A DNA stretch of 64,000 nucleotides from Flavobacterium sp. LC2016-23 (lineage in GTDB: Bacteria; Bacteroidota; Bacteroidia; Flavobacteriales; Flavobacteriaceae): NCBI RefSeq assembly GCF_009674775.1, contig NZ_WKKE01000003.1:62001-126000 (forward strand), written 5' to 3'. Made by a program: the position numbers and the translations under genes. Below, in pieces: positions 43,168 through 52,035 of the stretch (positions are counted from its first letter, which is position 1; every line of letters starts with the position of its first letter). Under the pieces are notes generated by a model, which did no database searches, was not told where the DNA came from, and worked only from the letters and a program-made list of their open reading frames with translations.

Positions 43168-44043
43168 TCAATGATAATCATCCGGCTCGATATGAATCAA
43201 TACATTTCCGAGCTGGGGAATCTTTTCTTTTAAAGTATCCTGTAATTTATGCGACAAGTCATGCCCTTCTTTTACCGAAATTTTAGCCGAAACAATGGCA
43301 TGAAGATCGACATGGTATTTCATCCCTGCTTTTCGGATAAAACATTTTTCGGTTCCCAAAATCCCTTCCACCGTTAAGGATTTAATACGAATTTCTTCGA
43401 CTAAGTCATCATTTAAATGTTCGTCCATAATTTCACCAAGCGCAGGCCTGAAGATTTTATAACTGTTGTATAAAATAAAGAAAGCTGCAAATAGAGCCGC
43501 CCAGTCATCAGCAGATTCATACCCTTTTCCCATTACCAGAGCAATCGTAATTCCGATAAATGCTGCAACCGAAGTTATGGCATCGCTGCGATGGTGCCAG
43601 GCATCTGCTGCCAGAGCTGAACTATTGGTTTGCTTACTGCGTTTCATTACCAGTCTGAAAGAGTACTCTTTCCACACAATAATAGCCCCTAAGACATATA
43701 GTGTCCAGGACTTTGGAAGATCATGTGAAGACTGAATGTTAGCGATACTTTCGTACCCGATAATTGTGGCTGAAGTAATCAGAAAGCCAACCACCAGGAA
43801 GGTAATTAAAGGTTCTGCACGCCCGTGACCGTAAGGGTGATTTTCATCTGCCGGTTTATTTGAATATTTAATTCCAAACAAAACAAGGCAGGACGAAAAG
43901 ATATCCGTTGTTGATTCGATGGCGTCTGCAATCAAGGCGTAAGAATTGCCAAAAAAACCTGCCAAACCTTTTACAAGGGCCAGGCAGGTATTTCCAGCTA
44001 TACTAAAATAGGTAGCTTTTATAGCTTTTTGTTCATTCGTCAT
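43168..44043 (-). CDS. Cation diffusion facilitator (CDF) metal exporter
   Basis: 291 residues with about six transmembrane helices and a C-terminal cytoplasmic domain. Metal-site motif in TM2 is E43xxxD47 (ADAIESTTDIF) and in TM5 HHRSDA (HxxxD). Classic FieF/YiiP and CzcD use D or H at the first position, so E43 is a variation. The cytoplasmic part contains MDEHLNDDLVEEI and VDLHAIVSAKISVKEGHDL. It exports divalent metals (Zn2+, Fe2+ or Mn2+) in exchange for protons. Start ATG at 44043. Confidence 0.92.
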   Translation of the reverse strand: MTNEQKAIKATYFSIAGNTCLALVKGLAGFFGNSYALIADAIESTTDIFSSCLVLFGIKYSNKPADENHPYGHGRAEPLITFLVVGFLITSATIIGYESIANIQSSHDLPKSWTLYVLGAIIVWKEYSFRLVMKRSKQTNSSALAADAWHHRSDAITSVAAFIGITIALVMGKGYESADDWAALFAAFFILYNSYKIFRPALGEIMDEHLNDDLVEEIRIKSLTVEGILGTEKCFIRKAGMKYHVDLHAIVSAKISVKEGHDLSHKLQDTLKEKIPQLGNVLIHIEPDDYH

Positions 44044-44056
44044 TTGAGTTTTTTAT

Positions 44057-45370
44057 CTACGCTCTCACGATTTTTGCTCCAATTGCTCTCAAACGTTCGT
44101 CGATACGCTCGTATCCACGGTCGATTTGTTCGATATTTTGAATGGTACTGGTTCCTTTTGCTGAAAGTGCTGCAATTAATAATGAAATCCCCGCACGAAT
44201 ATCCGGAGAAGACATGGTTGTTGCTTTTAACTGAGATTCGAAATTATGTCCCATCACCACCGCTCTGTGCGGATCGCATAACATAATTTTTGCGCCCATG
44301 TCAATTAATTTATCTACGAAAAACAAACGGCTTTCGAACATTTTCTGGTGAATCAGAACATCGCCTTTTGCCTGTGTGGCCACTACTAAAACAATACTTA
44401 ATAAATCAGGGGTAAATCCCGGCCATGGTGCATCGGCAATGGTTAAAATAGAACCGTCAATATCAGTTTTTACTTCGTATCCGTCTGTGTGAGCAGGAAT
44501 GTAAATATCATCTCCGCGTCTTTCTATCGTAATACCTAATTTTCTGAATGTATTCGGAATCAAGCCTAAGTTATCCCAGCTTACATTTTTAATCGTGATT
44601 TCGCTTTTAGTCATAGCGGCAAGACCAATCCATGAACCGATTTCGATCATATCAGGAAGAATTCTATGCTCACAGCCACCGAGGCTTTCAACACCTTCGA
44701 TCGTTAATAAATTAGATCCGACTCCGGTGATTTTAGCTCCCATAGAGTTCAGCATTTTACATAACTGTTGTAAGTAAGGCTCACAGGCAGCATTGTAAAC
44801 TGTTGTTTTACCTTTTGCCAAAACAGCAGCCATTACAATATTTGCTGTTCCGGTCACAGAAGCTTCGTCAAGCAGCATGTCTGTTCCCGTAAGACCTTCT
44901 TCCGGTGATTCTACTCCGTAAAAATGATCTTCTCTGTTGTATCTGAATTTTGCTCCAAGGTTAATAAAGCCTTCAAAGTGTGTATCTAATCTGCGACGGC
45001 CAATTTTATCTCCTCCCGGTTTAGGAATATATCCTTTTCCGAAACGGGCCAAAAGAGGACCAACAATCATAATGGAACCTCTAAGTGCTCCACCTTCTTT
45101 TTTGAAAGCTTCTGTTTCTAAATAACCAACATTAACCTCATCAGCCTGAAATGTAATCGAACCTGGTTCATTTCTTTGAATTTTCACTCCTAAATTACCC
45201 AGCAAAGTGATTAATTTATTGATGTCAATAATATCGGGAATATTATTAATTTTGACTTTATCTCCCGTTAAAAGCACGGCACATAAAATTTGTAATGCCT
45301 CATTTTTTGCTCCTTGCGGAGTAATTTCTCCTTTTAAAGGTATTCCTCCTTCGATTTTAAAAATTCCCAT
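44057..45370 (-). CDS. murA: UDP-N-acetylglucosamine 1-carboxyvinyltransferase, Cys-to-Asp active site
   Basis: 437 residues, the length of MurA. N-terminal IEGGIPLKGEITPQGAKNEA is the EPSP-synthase-like signature with K22. The enzyme transfers enolpyruvate from PEP to UDP-GlcNAc, the first committed step of peptidoglycan synthesis. The loop that carries Cys115 in E. coli (PGGCxIG...) reads PGGDKIGRRRLDTH here, with Asp121 (codon GAT at 45008-45010 on the plus strand, seen as ATC). Cys-to-Asp keeps activity but gives intrinsic fosfomycin resistance in other bacteria. An 84-86-base tandem repeat lies just upstream. Confidence 0.97.
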   Translation of the reverse strand: MGIFKIEGGIPLKGEITPQGAKNEALQILCAVLLTGDKVKINNIPDIIDINKLITLLGNLGVKIQRNEPGSITFQADEVNVGYLETEAFKKEGGALRGSIMIVGPLLARFGKGYIPKPGGDKIGRRRLDTHFEGFINLGAKFRYNREDHFYGVESPEEGLTGTDMLLDEASVTGTANIVMAAVLAKGKTTVYNAACEPYLQQLCKMLNSMGAKITGVGSNLLTIEGVESLGGCEHRILPDMIEIGSWIGLAAMTKSEITIKNVSWDNLGLIPNTFRKLGITIERRGDDIYIPAHTDGYEVKTDIDGSILTIADAPWPGFTPDLLSIVLVVATQAKGDVLIHQKMFESRLFFVDKLIDMGAKIMLCDPHRAVVMGHNFESQLKATTMSSPDIRAGISLLIAALSAKGTSTIQNIEQIDRGYERIDERLRAIGAKIVRA

Positions 45371-45380
45371 ATATTCTTTT

Positions 45381-45644
45381 TAAGGTTCTGAGTTACTAAG
45401 GTTCTGAGGTTCTAAGTTTTTCTCTTAACTTAGTATCTTAGCTGCTTAGCAACTTTTTTTTTTTTAAGGTTCTGAGTTACTAAGGTTCTGAGGTCCTAAG
45501 TTTTAATCTTTCAACTTAGTATCTTAGCTGCTTAGCAACTTTTTTATTTTAAGGTTCTTCTTTTTAAGTCGCTAAGGTTCTGAAATTCTAAGATTCTGAG
45601 TTAAAAAACTTAGCCCCTTAGTTACTTAGTATCTTTGCCCCTTT
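45381..45644. repeat. Tandem intergenic repeats of AAGGTTCTGAG type
   Basis: Two copies of an 84-86-bp unit (starting at 45381 and 45465) and a third partial, diverged one (from 45550). Each unit is an imperfect palindrome: TAAGGTTCTGAGTTACTAAG on the left and CTTAGTATCTTAGCTGCTTAG on the right. There is no gene. The repeat lies between murA and the DUF4290 gene and may contain the murA promoter. Confidence 0.78.
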
Positions 45645-46367
45645 TTATTTCTGATTATTATTTTTCTGAAAAGGTTTTGGTTTTCCGCCTTTGCTGTTGT
45701 TTTTATTGCTTTGGATTTTTGGCGGCCCGGCTGGCGTAATTTTATTTGACATACGTTTGTTGGTACGCAATAAATCTGTTGTATTGAGAAGCTCTTCTGT
45801 ACTTTGCAGTAAGTTGATTTTTCCGCCTGACAGTTCGAATAAATGCTCAAAAATCACATCATCTTTTACGGTGTCTTTGTTCCAGCTCAAATAAGATTTT
45901 TTCATGTGGTTGGCAATCACCAGTATCAATGCATTTTTCATCTCACCATCTTCCCATTTATTGGCAACATCAATCATATATTTAATGTTGTTTCCATAAA
46001 ACCTGTATTTTGGAAAATTCTGCGGATATTGCAAGACATCCGGTTTTAGCTGTAACACATCACGGGATGGAATTGGATATGGCGACTCAACATCTAATTT
46101 AAAATCAGACATAATAAAAAGCTGATCCCATAATTTATGCTGGAAATCGGGTACATCACGCAAATGCGGATTCAGACTCCCCATGACCTGAATGATGTAC
46201 TTCGCAGCTTTATTGCGTGTTTCGGCATCTTCAATAACAGTGGCCTGATCGATCAGTTTTTGTAAATGACGACCGTATTCCGGAATAAGTAAACGCTGTC
46301 TTTCAGAATTGTATTCCAAATTAAAAACAACGTCATTCGCGACTTCTTTTTTATATTTTTCGACCAT
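45645..46367 (-). CDS. DUF4290 domain-containing protein
   Basis: 240 residues. Conserved N-terminal region FNLEYNSERQRLLIPEYGRHLQKLIDQA and KYIIQVMGSLNPHLRDVPDFQHKLWDQLFIMS match DUF4290, a Bacteroidota family of unknown function. The C-terminal ~35 residues are a low-complexity, Lys/Asn/Pro-rich tail (GGKPKPFQKNNNQK), probably disordered. No signal peptide, so cytoplasmic. It starts 3 nt after the DUF493 gene, forming a two-gene unit upstream of murA. Confidence 0.86.
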   Translation of the reverse strand: MVEKYKKEVANDVVFNLEYNSERQRLLIPEYGRHLQKLIDQATVIEDAETRNKAAKYIIQVMGSLNPHLRDVPDFQHKLWDQLFIMSDFKLDVESPYPIPSRDVLQLKPDVLQYPQNFPKYRFYGNNIKYMIDVANKWEDGEMKNALILVIANHMKKSYLSWNKDTVKDDVIFEHLFELSGGKINLLQSTEELLNTTDLLRTNKRMSNKITPAGPPKIQSNKNNSKGGKPKPFQKNNNQK

Positions 46368-46370
46368 AAG

Positions 46371-46667
46371 TTATAATGAAACTATACCTTCTATTGTAGA
46401 AACTTCTTTGTATTTAGCAATCACCTCATCGGCGCTGTTCATCGTAACATCTACAGAAACGCTGGTAAATTTACCTGTTTTAGATTTTGTTGTTTTAATA
46501 ACCGCTCCCATACTGTCAAAAGCTTTTTCAACCTGCTCGACATTATCGCCTACAGAAGGCATTATAAATTTATACAAATATTCTGCTGGCCAGGTATTTG
46601 AATTATCCAGCTCAACCTTTAATCTTTCGTAAAATTCGGCGGTACTTTTTTCTTTATCGTTCTCCAT
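46371..46667 (-). CDS. DUF493 family protein (YbeD-like)
   Basis: 98 residues with the DUF493 fold: FYERLKVELDNSNTWPAEYLYKFIMPS followed by SKTGKFTSVSVDVTMNSADEVIAKYKEVSTIEGIVSL, an ACT-like ferredoxin fold. E. coli YbeD is of unknown role near lipoate metabolism genes, which are not seen here. First gene of a two-gene unit with DUF4290. Confidence 0.86.
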   Translation of the reverse strand: MENDKEKSTAEFYERLKVELDNSNTWPAEYLYKFIMPSVGDNVEQVEKAFDSMGAVIKTTKSKTGKFTSVSVDVTMNSADEVIAKYKEVSTIEGIVSL

Positions 46668-46933
46668 TCGTAATTAAAAATAAAGGCAAATATACGGTTT
46701 TGAGTTTAGATTTTTAGATTTTTTTCTTTCGAAAAAGGCACAAAGTTACAGAGGCTCAAAGGTGCAAAGAAAAAAGCTTTGTAACTTTATTTCTTTGTAA
46801 AATTTCAGCTTATATTTGAGAAAAACATTCTTTAAAAAATTTGCACGCAAAGGCATGAAGGCGCAAAGTTTATCGTAAATTCTCCTCTTTACTTTAAGCC
46901 TTCGTGACTTTACGACATTCACAATACATTCCT
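46668..46933. repeat. Intergenic repeat words
   Basis: About 265 bases with no gene. They contain GGCACAAAGTTACAGAGGC, TTTGCACGCAAAGGCATG and a partly complementary CTTCGTGACTTTACG word, related to the CTTTGCACC repeats at 43090-43132. An in-frame ATG at 46904 sits inside this repeat and is not used as a start. Confidence 0.5.
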
Positions 46934-47851
46934 ATGAAGAAATACACCATTTTACTATTTACAATTCTCCATTTCAACAACATTCAGGCACAGGAAATCA
47001 AAACAGTAACTTATTTTCAGAATGATACCCTGAAACTTGATTTAGATTTGTATTTGCCTCAGAAAAAGAACAGCGAAAAAATTCCCTTAATTCTTTTTGC
47101 TTTTGGAGGCGGATTCTCCGGCGGGGAACGCACAAGCGAAAAAGACTTCGGGCTGTTTATGGCTAAAAATGGTTATGCCGTAGCGAGTATTTCGTACAGT
47201 TTATATATGAAAGGAAAAGATTTTGGCTGTAAAGGCACTTTGACCGAAAAGATAAAAGCGATTCAGATTGGGGTTAGTGATATGTGGCAGGCCACTTCTT
47301 TTTTACTTGAAAATTCGACTAAATACAATCTGGATACTTCTAAATTCTTTATTTCCGGAATCAGCGCCGGTGCCGAAATCGGTTTTCACGCGGTCTACTG
47401 GGATTATAAAATGATGAATTTATACAAAAGCAATCTGCCGGAAAATTTCAGATACAAAGGTTTTGTGGGAGGTTCAGGCGCGATTATGGATATTAACCTG
47501 ATTACAAAAGAAAAAGCAATACCTATGCTACTGGCCCACGGAAGCAATGACGCTACCGTTCCGTATGCTGCAGGTTCACATCGCTCCTGTCCTACCAATG
47601 CTTCAGGCTGGCTGATTCTTTTTGGTTCTTATGCCGTTTACAATCATACGAAAGACCTGCATACAGACATTGAACTGATTACTTTTTGCGGCGGCGGACA
47701 TGAATTCTCCGGTTACCTTTTCCATCAGGGACAGCAATCTGTTTTGAATTTTGTGAATGATGTTGTAAAAGGAAACAAATTTGAATCACATATCATTATT
47801 CCTTCGGAGAAAAAAATTACAGATCCGGGGAAATATTTGTTTTGTAAGTAA
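46934..47851 (+). CDS. Secreted alpha/beta hydrolase (esterase-like)
   Basis: 305 residues from ATG 46934 with signal peptide (MKKYTILLFTILHFNNIQAQ). Oxyanion motif FAFGGGFSGGE, nucleophile GISAGAE, acid in HGSNDATVP, and His in GGGHEF. This layout is that of a BD-FAE/carboxylesterase-like hydrolase in the periplasm or secreted. An upstream in-frame ATG at 46904 adds ten residues and destroys the signal-peptide start. Substrate unknown; acetyl- or feruloyl-ester hydrolysis is typical of relatives, but no glycan-degrading neighbours are seen. Confidence 0.83.
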   Translation: MKKYTILLFTILHFNNIQAQEIKTVTYFQNDTLKLDLDLYLPQKKNSEKIPLILFAFGGGFSGGERTSEKDFGLFMAKNGYAVASISYSLYMKGKDFGCKGTLTEKIKAIQIGVSDMWQATSFLLENSTKYNLDTSKFFISGISAGAEIGFHAVYWDYKMMNLYKSNLPENFRYKGFVGGSGAIMDINLITKEKAIPMLLAHGSNDATVPYAAGSHRSCPTNASGWLILFGSYAVYNHTKDLHTDIELITFCGGGHEFSGYLFHQGQQSVLNFVNDVVKGNKFESHIIIPSEKKITDPGKYLFCK

Positions 47852-47988
47852 AGAAAAATTAAAATCAGGAATAGAAAGCAATCCTTTTAAGCACTTTTAT
47901 AAATGAATAAATTCATGCTGTTGAACTATAAAATTACGAAATCATCCGTTTCTCATAAATATTCTTTTTAATTACGAATAAGTTTAGG

Positions 47989-47996
47989 TAAATTTG
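47989..47996 (+). promoter_or_regulatory. Promoter -7 element of the small ATPase gene
   Basis: TAAATTTG matches TANNTTTG, 17 nt before the GTG start. The -33 box is not clear. Confidence 0.6.
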
Positions 47997-48013
47997 CGCT
48001 TTATTTTAAGAAA

Positions 48014-48547
48014 GTGCAAAAACAAATCATAGTTCTCATTGGTGGCCCGGGAACGGGAAAATCTACTCTTATTAACGAATTGGTAGCTCGTGGCTATTGC
48101 TGTTATCCTGAAATTTCAAGACAAGTTACGCTCGAAGCACAACAACGCGGTATCGATCAGTTGTTTTTGGAACAACCATTATTGTTTAGCGAAATGCTGC
48201 TTCAGGGCCGCATCAAACAGTACGAGGATGCTCTTGAAGAACCTGATAGTGTGGTTTTTATAGATCGCGGCATTCCTGACGTTGTGGCTTACATGGATTA
48301 TATTGGAGATGAATATCCGGCACATTTCACAAAGGCTTGTGAGGACATTAAATATTCTAAAATTTTTATTTTACCGCCCTGGGAAGAAATTTACGAAAGC
48401 GACACGGAGCGTTACGAGAATTTTGAACAGGCAGTCACGATTCAGAATCACCTTGTTGAAACGTATAAAAAATACGGCTACGACTTAATAGAAGTACCCA
48501 AAGATACCGTGGACAATAGAATTCTTTATATCTTAGATAAAATTTAG
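48014..48547 (+). CDS. AAA_28-type small ATP-binding protein (kinase-like)
   Basis: 177 residues starting at GTG. Walker A is GGPGTGKST (residues ~9-17), then YCCYPEISRQVTLEAQQRG, and VVFIDRGIPDVVAYM supplies a Walker-B-like segment. Matches the AAA_28 (NadR-kinase-like) family of small P-loop proteins. Substrate unknown; it may be a nucleotide, nucleoside or cofactor kinase. The start is supported by a promoter -7 element and the lack of an upstream ATG. RecQ lies 65 nt downstream and may be co-transcribed. Confidence 0.82.
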   Translation: MQKQIIVLIGGPGTGKSTLINELVARGYCCYPEISRQVTLEAQQRGIDQLFLEQPLLFSEMLLQGRIKQYEDALEEPDSVVFIDRGIPDVVAYMDYIGDEYPAHFTKACEDIKYSKIFILPPWEEIYESDTERYENFEQAVTIQNHLVETYKKYGYDLIEVPKDTVDNRILYILDKI

Positions 48548-48612
48548 GCTTTTTTTAAAGTTGCAAAACTAGAAAACTGCTTTCTAAATTTTTTAACTTT
48601 AAAACAGGACCA

Positions 48613-50508
48613 ATGCCGGAAGCACAGGAAATTCTTTTAAAATACTGGAAACACAACAGTTTCAGACCGCTTCAAAAAGAAATTATTGATTCGGTTCTGA
48701 ATGGCCAGGATACTTTTGCGTTACTACCAACCGGTGGCGGAAAATCGATTTGTTTTCAGGTCCCGACGATGATGCGGGAAGGAATCTGCCTGGTAGTCTC
48801 CCCTTTGGTAGCACTAATGAAAGATCAGGTAGCCAATTTACAGAAAAGAGAAATTAAAGCTATTGCCCTGACCGGAGGAATTCACACCGAAGAAATCATT
48901 GATCTTCTGGACAATTGCCAGTACGGAAATTATAAATTTTTATACCTCTCCCCCGAAAGACTGCAATCGGACTGGATTCTGGAACGCATTAAAAATCTAC
49001 CTATCAATTTAATTGCAATTGATGAAGCACATTGTGTTTCGCAATGGGGACATGATTTTCGCCCCGCCTACCTGAAAATTTCCGAGTTAAAAAAATTCTT
49101 TCCCAAAATTCCCTTTTTGGCCCTGACAGCAACCGCTACCCCAAGAGTTATTGAAGACATTAAAAATGAGCTAGGGTTAAAGGATACTAAATTTTTCCAA
49201 CAGTCTTTCGCAAGAGAAAACATCGCATACATGGTGTTTAATGTCGAAGATAAACTCTACCGCGTGGAGCAAATCCTAAAGAAGAATCCACAGCCTTCCA
49301 TTATATACGTGCGAAACCGTAAATCCTGCCTGAATATTTCGACACAATTACAATCGCTTGGTTTTAAGGCCACTTATTATCATGGCGGTCTTTCGTCTAA
49401 AGAAAAAGATAAAAACATGCAGTTGTGGATGTCAGAACAAGCACAGGTTATTGTGGCGACCAATGCGTTTGGAATGGGAATTGACAAGGACAATGTAAAA
49501 ACAGTTATTCATACACAACTTCCGGAAAACATCGAAAATTATTATCAGGAATCCGGAAGAGCAGGACGAAATGGCGGTAAATCATTTGCCGTTTTACTAA
49601 CCAGCTCATCCGATATCAATCAGACTGAACAGCAGTTTTTAAGCATTTTGCCCGATAAAAAATTCCTGAATGCCATTTATGTAAAACTCTGCAATTATTT
49701 TCAGATTGCGTATGGAGAAGGTATTAACGATTCTTTTTCGTTTAAGCTGAATCACTTTTGCCAGAAATACGACTTCCCAACCTTAAAAACGTATAATGCC
49801 TTGCAGTTTCTGAACCAGCAGGGAATTATAACGATGTCACAGGAATTTTCCGAAAAGATTACCATGCAGTTTTTAATCGAATCCAAAGAAGTCATTCGAT
49901 ATATAAGCCTGAATCCGAACGATGAAGAAATTATTCTGGCGATATTGAGAACGTATCCCGGGATTTATGAAATGAAAGTTGCCTTTAATCTTTCCTTAAT
50001 TGCAAAAAAATCAAATCATACCGAAGAACAGGTTACTGTCGTTTTAGAAAAATTACAGGAAAAAGAGATTATCGAATATAAATCCAAAAATAACGACGCA
50101 ACAATACTATTTAATGAAGTTCGTGAAGACGATCTCACGATAAACAGAGTTGCAAAATATCTGGAAAGGCAAAATCAGCTGAAAAAAGACCAGCTTCTGT
50201 CGGTACTTCATTATATAAAAGAGGATCAAACCTGTAAAAACAGACTGATCCTGGATTATTTTGGAGAAAAAACAGAATCCAACTGTGGGGTTTGTTCGTA
50301 TTGCATTGCCAAAAAAGGCAAAATAACCGAAGCGGATTCGATTGCAGATAAAATTCTTTCTTTATTAAAGTCAGCCTCTTTGACTTCGAGAGAAATACAG
50401 AGTCAGATCAAGCTCGATACCAACGATGTTATTCAGGCACTTCAGGAATTATTAGAAAACAACTATATTACCATACAACCCAACAATACATACACTTTAA
50501 AATTATAA
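48613..50508 (+). CDS. recQ: ATP-dependent DNA helicase RecQ
   Basis: 631 residues. SF2 helicase motifs intact: LLPTGGGKS near residue 40, IDEAHCVSQWGHDFRP near residue 137, TATATPRV, NAFGMGIDKDNVK and QESGRAGRNGG. The zinc-binding module has CKNRLILDYF and NCGVCSYC near residue 560. The C-terminus ends with a winged-helix-like part; no separate HRDC domain could be recognised. RecQ unwinds DNA at stalled forks and in recombination. The stop overlaps the start of fmt by 1 nt (TAATG), indicating translational coupling. Confidence 0.96.
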   Translation: MPEAQEILLKYWKHNSFRPLQKEIIDSVLNGQDTFALLPTGGGKSICFQVPTMMREGICLVVSPLVALMKDQVANLQKREIKAIALTGGIHTEEIIDLLDNCQYGNYKFLYLSPERLQSDWILERIKNLPINLIAIDEAHCVSQWGHDFRPAYLKISELKKFFPKIPFLALTATATPRVIEDIKNELGLKDTKFFQQSFARENIAYMVFNVEDKLYRVEQILKKNPQPSIIYVRNRKSCLNISTQLQSLGFKATYYHGGLSSKEKDKNMQLWMSEQAQVIVATNAFGMGIDKDNVKTVIHTQLPENIENYYQESGRAGRNGGKSFAVLLTSSSDINQTEQQFLSILPDKKFLNAIYVKLCNYFQIAYGEGINDSFSFKLNHFCQKYDFPTLKTYNALQFLNQQGIITMSQEFSEKITMQFLIESKEVIRYISLNPNDEEIILAILRTYPGIYEMKVAFNLSLIAKKSNHTEEQVTVVLEKLQEKEIIEYKSKNNDATILFNEVREDDLTINRVAKYLERQNQLKKDQLLSVLHYIKEDQTCKNRLILDYFGEKTESNCGVCSYCIAKKGKITEADSIADKILSLLKSASLTSREIQSQIKLDTNDVIQALQELLENNYITIQPNNTYTLKL

Positions 50509-51455
50509 TGGAAAAATTAAGAATTATATTTATGGGAACTCCGGAATTTGCCGTTGGCATTCTGGATACTATTATCAAAAACAATTACGATGTTGTGGGC
50601 GTGATCACGGCAGCAGACAAACCTGCGGGACGCGGACAAAAAATAAAATATTCGGCTGTAAAAGAATATGCGCTAGCCAACCATTTGACTTTATTACAAC
50701 CTACAAATCTAAAAGACGAAAGTTTTCTGGCAGAACTAAAAGCCTTAAATGCGAATTTACAAATTGTGGTGGCATTCAGAATGCTGCCAAAAGTAGTCTG
50801 GGAAATGCCAGCTTTAGGAACCTTTAATCTTCATGCTTCCCTGTTACCTGATTATCGCGGTGCGGCCCCCATTAACTGGGCTATTATCAATGGAGAAACC
50901 AAAACGGGAGTCACTACTTTTTTCATAGATGACAAGATAGACACCGGAGCGATGATCTTAAATTCGGAGATCGCAATTGAACCGGCAGAAAACGCCGGAC
51001 AATTACACGACCGGTTAATGCATTTAGGAAGTCAGACCGTAATTGATACTTTGCAGGTTATTGAAAAAGGAAATGTGACGACAACAATTCAGCAAGAAAA
51101 TGCTGAAATTAAAACCGCCTACAAGCTCAACAAAGAAAACTGCAAAATCGACTGGACGAAATCGGGAGAAGAAATAAACAATCTGATCCGCGGCTTAAGT
51201 CCATATCCGGCTTCGTGGTGTTTTCTAAAGGACAAAAATGAAGAAGTAATCATTAAAATATATGAGGCAAAACTGATTGAAGAAGCCCATTCTCATGAAA
51301 CTGGAAGCCTGATTAGCAGCAAAAAAGAAATCAAAATTGCTATTACAAACGGCTTTGTTCAGCTTTTGAGCTTACAATTACCCGGAAAAAAGAGAATGCA
51401 GGTCGCAGAATTGCTAAACGGGATTACTTTTTCGGAAACAGCAAAGGTCTATTAA
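50508..51455 (+). CDS. fmt: Methionyl-tRNA formyltransferase
   Basis: 315 residues. Formyltransferase motifs: MGTPEFAVGILD at the N-terminus, FNLHASLLPDYRGAAPINWAIINGE (catalytic Asn-His-Asp region) near residue 110, and TGVTTFFIDDKIDTG near 140. The C-terminal domain has NLIRGLSPYPASW. It formylates initiator Met-tRNA using 10-formyl-THF. It overlaps the recQ stop codon by one base. The HU gene downstream has its own promoter. Confidence 0.97.
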   Translation: MEKLRIIFMGTPEFAVGILDTIIKNNYDVVGVITAADKPAGRGQKIKYSAVKEYALANHLTLLQPTNLKDESFLAELKALNANLQIVVAFRMLPKVVWEMPALGTFNLHASLLPDYRGAAPINWAIINGETKTGVTTFFIDDKIDTGAMILNSEIAIEPAENAGQLHDRLMHLGSQTVIDTLQVIEKGNVTTTIQQENAEIKTAYKLNKENCKIDWTKSGEEINNLIRGLSPYPASWCFLKDKNEEVIIKIYEAKLIEEAHSHETGSLISSKKEIKIAITNGFVQLLSLQLPGKKRMQVAELLNGITFSETAKVY

Positions 51456-51560
51456 GGTCAATAAAACGGGGGTTTTTACCTGTTTTTACCCACAAATAAC
51501 ATGCTTTATGAACAAAAAAAACAAGTTATCAACAATTTTTGCTAAATTTAAAGAAAACAC

Positions 51561-51590
51561 TTGCAAGGAACGGATTTCCTACTAAATTTG
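51561..51590 (+). promoter_or_regulatory. Promoter of the HU gene
   Basis: TTG (51561-51563), a 19-nt spacer and TAAATTTG (51583-51590), 44 nt before the start. A strong consensus match. Confidence 0.85.
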
Positions 51591-51634
51591 TGTATTAACA
51601 ATTTTTTTTAACCAACAATTAATAACTAATAATT

Positions 51635-51907
51635 ATGAACAAATCAGAATTAATCGATGCTATCGCTGCTGATGCAGGAATTACAAAAGCTGCGGCTAAA
51701 TTAGCTTTAGAGTCTTTTTTAGGTAATGTAGGGACAACTTTGAAAAAAGGAGGAAGAATTTCATTAGTAGGTTTCGGATCATGGTCAGTATCTGCTAGAG
51801 CTGCTAGAGACGGTAGAAATCCACAAACTGGAAAAACTATCAAAATCGCTGCTAAAAATGTAGTGAAATTTAAAGCTGGTGCTGAATTAGAAGGTGCAGT
51901 GAACTAA
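51635..51907 (+). CDS. HU family DNA-binding protein
   Basis: 90 residues. Classic HU fold: MNKSELIDAIAADAGITKAAAKLAL for the helical part, GRISLVGFGSWSVSARAARDGRNPQTG for the DNA-binding beta arms, KTIKIAAKNVVKFKAG at the end. It bends and compacts DNA as a nucleoid protein. A strong promoter and a terminator on either side suggest an abundantly expressed single-gene unit. Confidence 0.97.
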   Translation: MNKSELIDAIAADAGITKAAAKLALESFLGNVGTTLKKGGRISLVGFGSWSVSARAARDGRNPQTGKTIKIAAKNVVKFKAGAELEGAVN

Positions 51908-51939
51908 GTAAGAAAGTTCTCTAAACTTATAATATAATT

Positions 51940-51966
51940 AAAACCCTCCTCATGGAGGGTTTTTTT
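51940..51966 (+). terminator. Terminator of the HU gene
   Basis: A 10-bp stem AAAACCCTCC / GGAGGGTTTT with loop TCAT and T-run. A longer in-frame start of the next gene (51952) would lie inside it. Confidence 0.87.
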
Positions 51967-52035
51967 GTGCGGTTTAACGATTTTATTTGGGATTTTAAAA
52001 ATTTTATGATTAAATTTAATAAAAATTGTAGCCGT

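Noticed and set aside
45381..45644. Possible CRISPR array
   Set aside because: Units of 84-86 bp are adjacent copies without unique spacers, and no cas genes are present.
51952..52035. 28 extra N-terminal residues for YqgE
   Set aside because: They would be encoded inside the HU terminator hairpin. The family starts at MISEKLKKGH.
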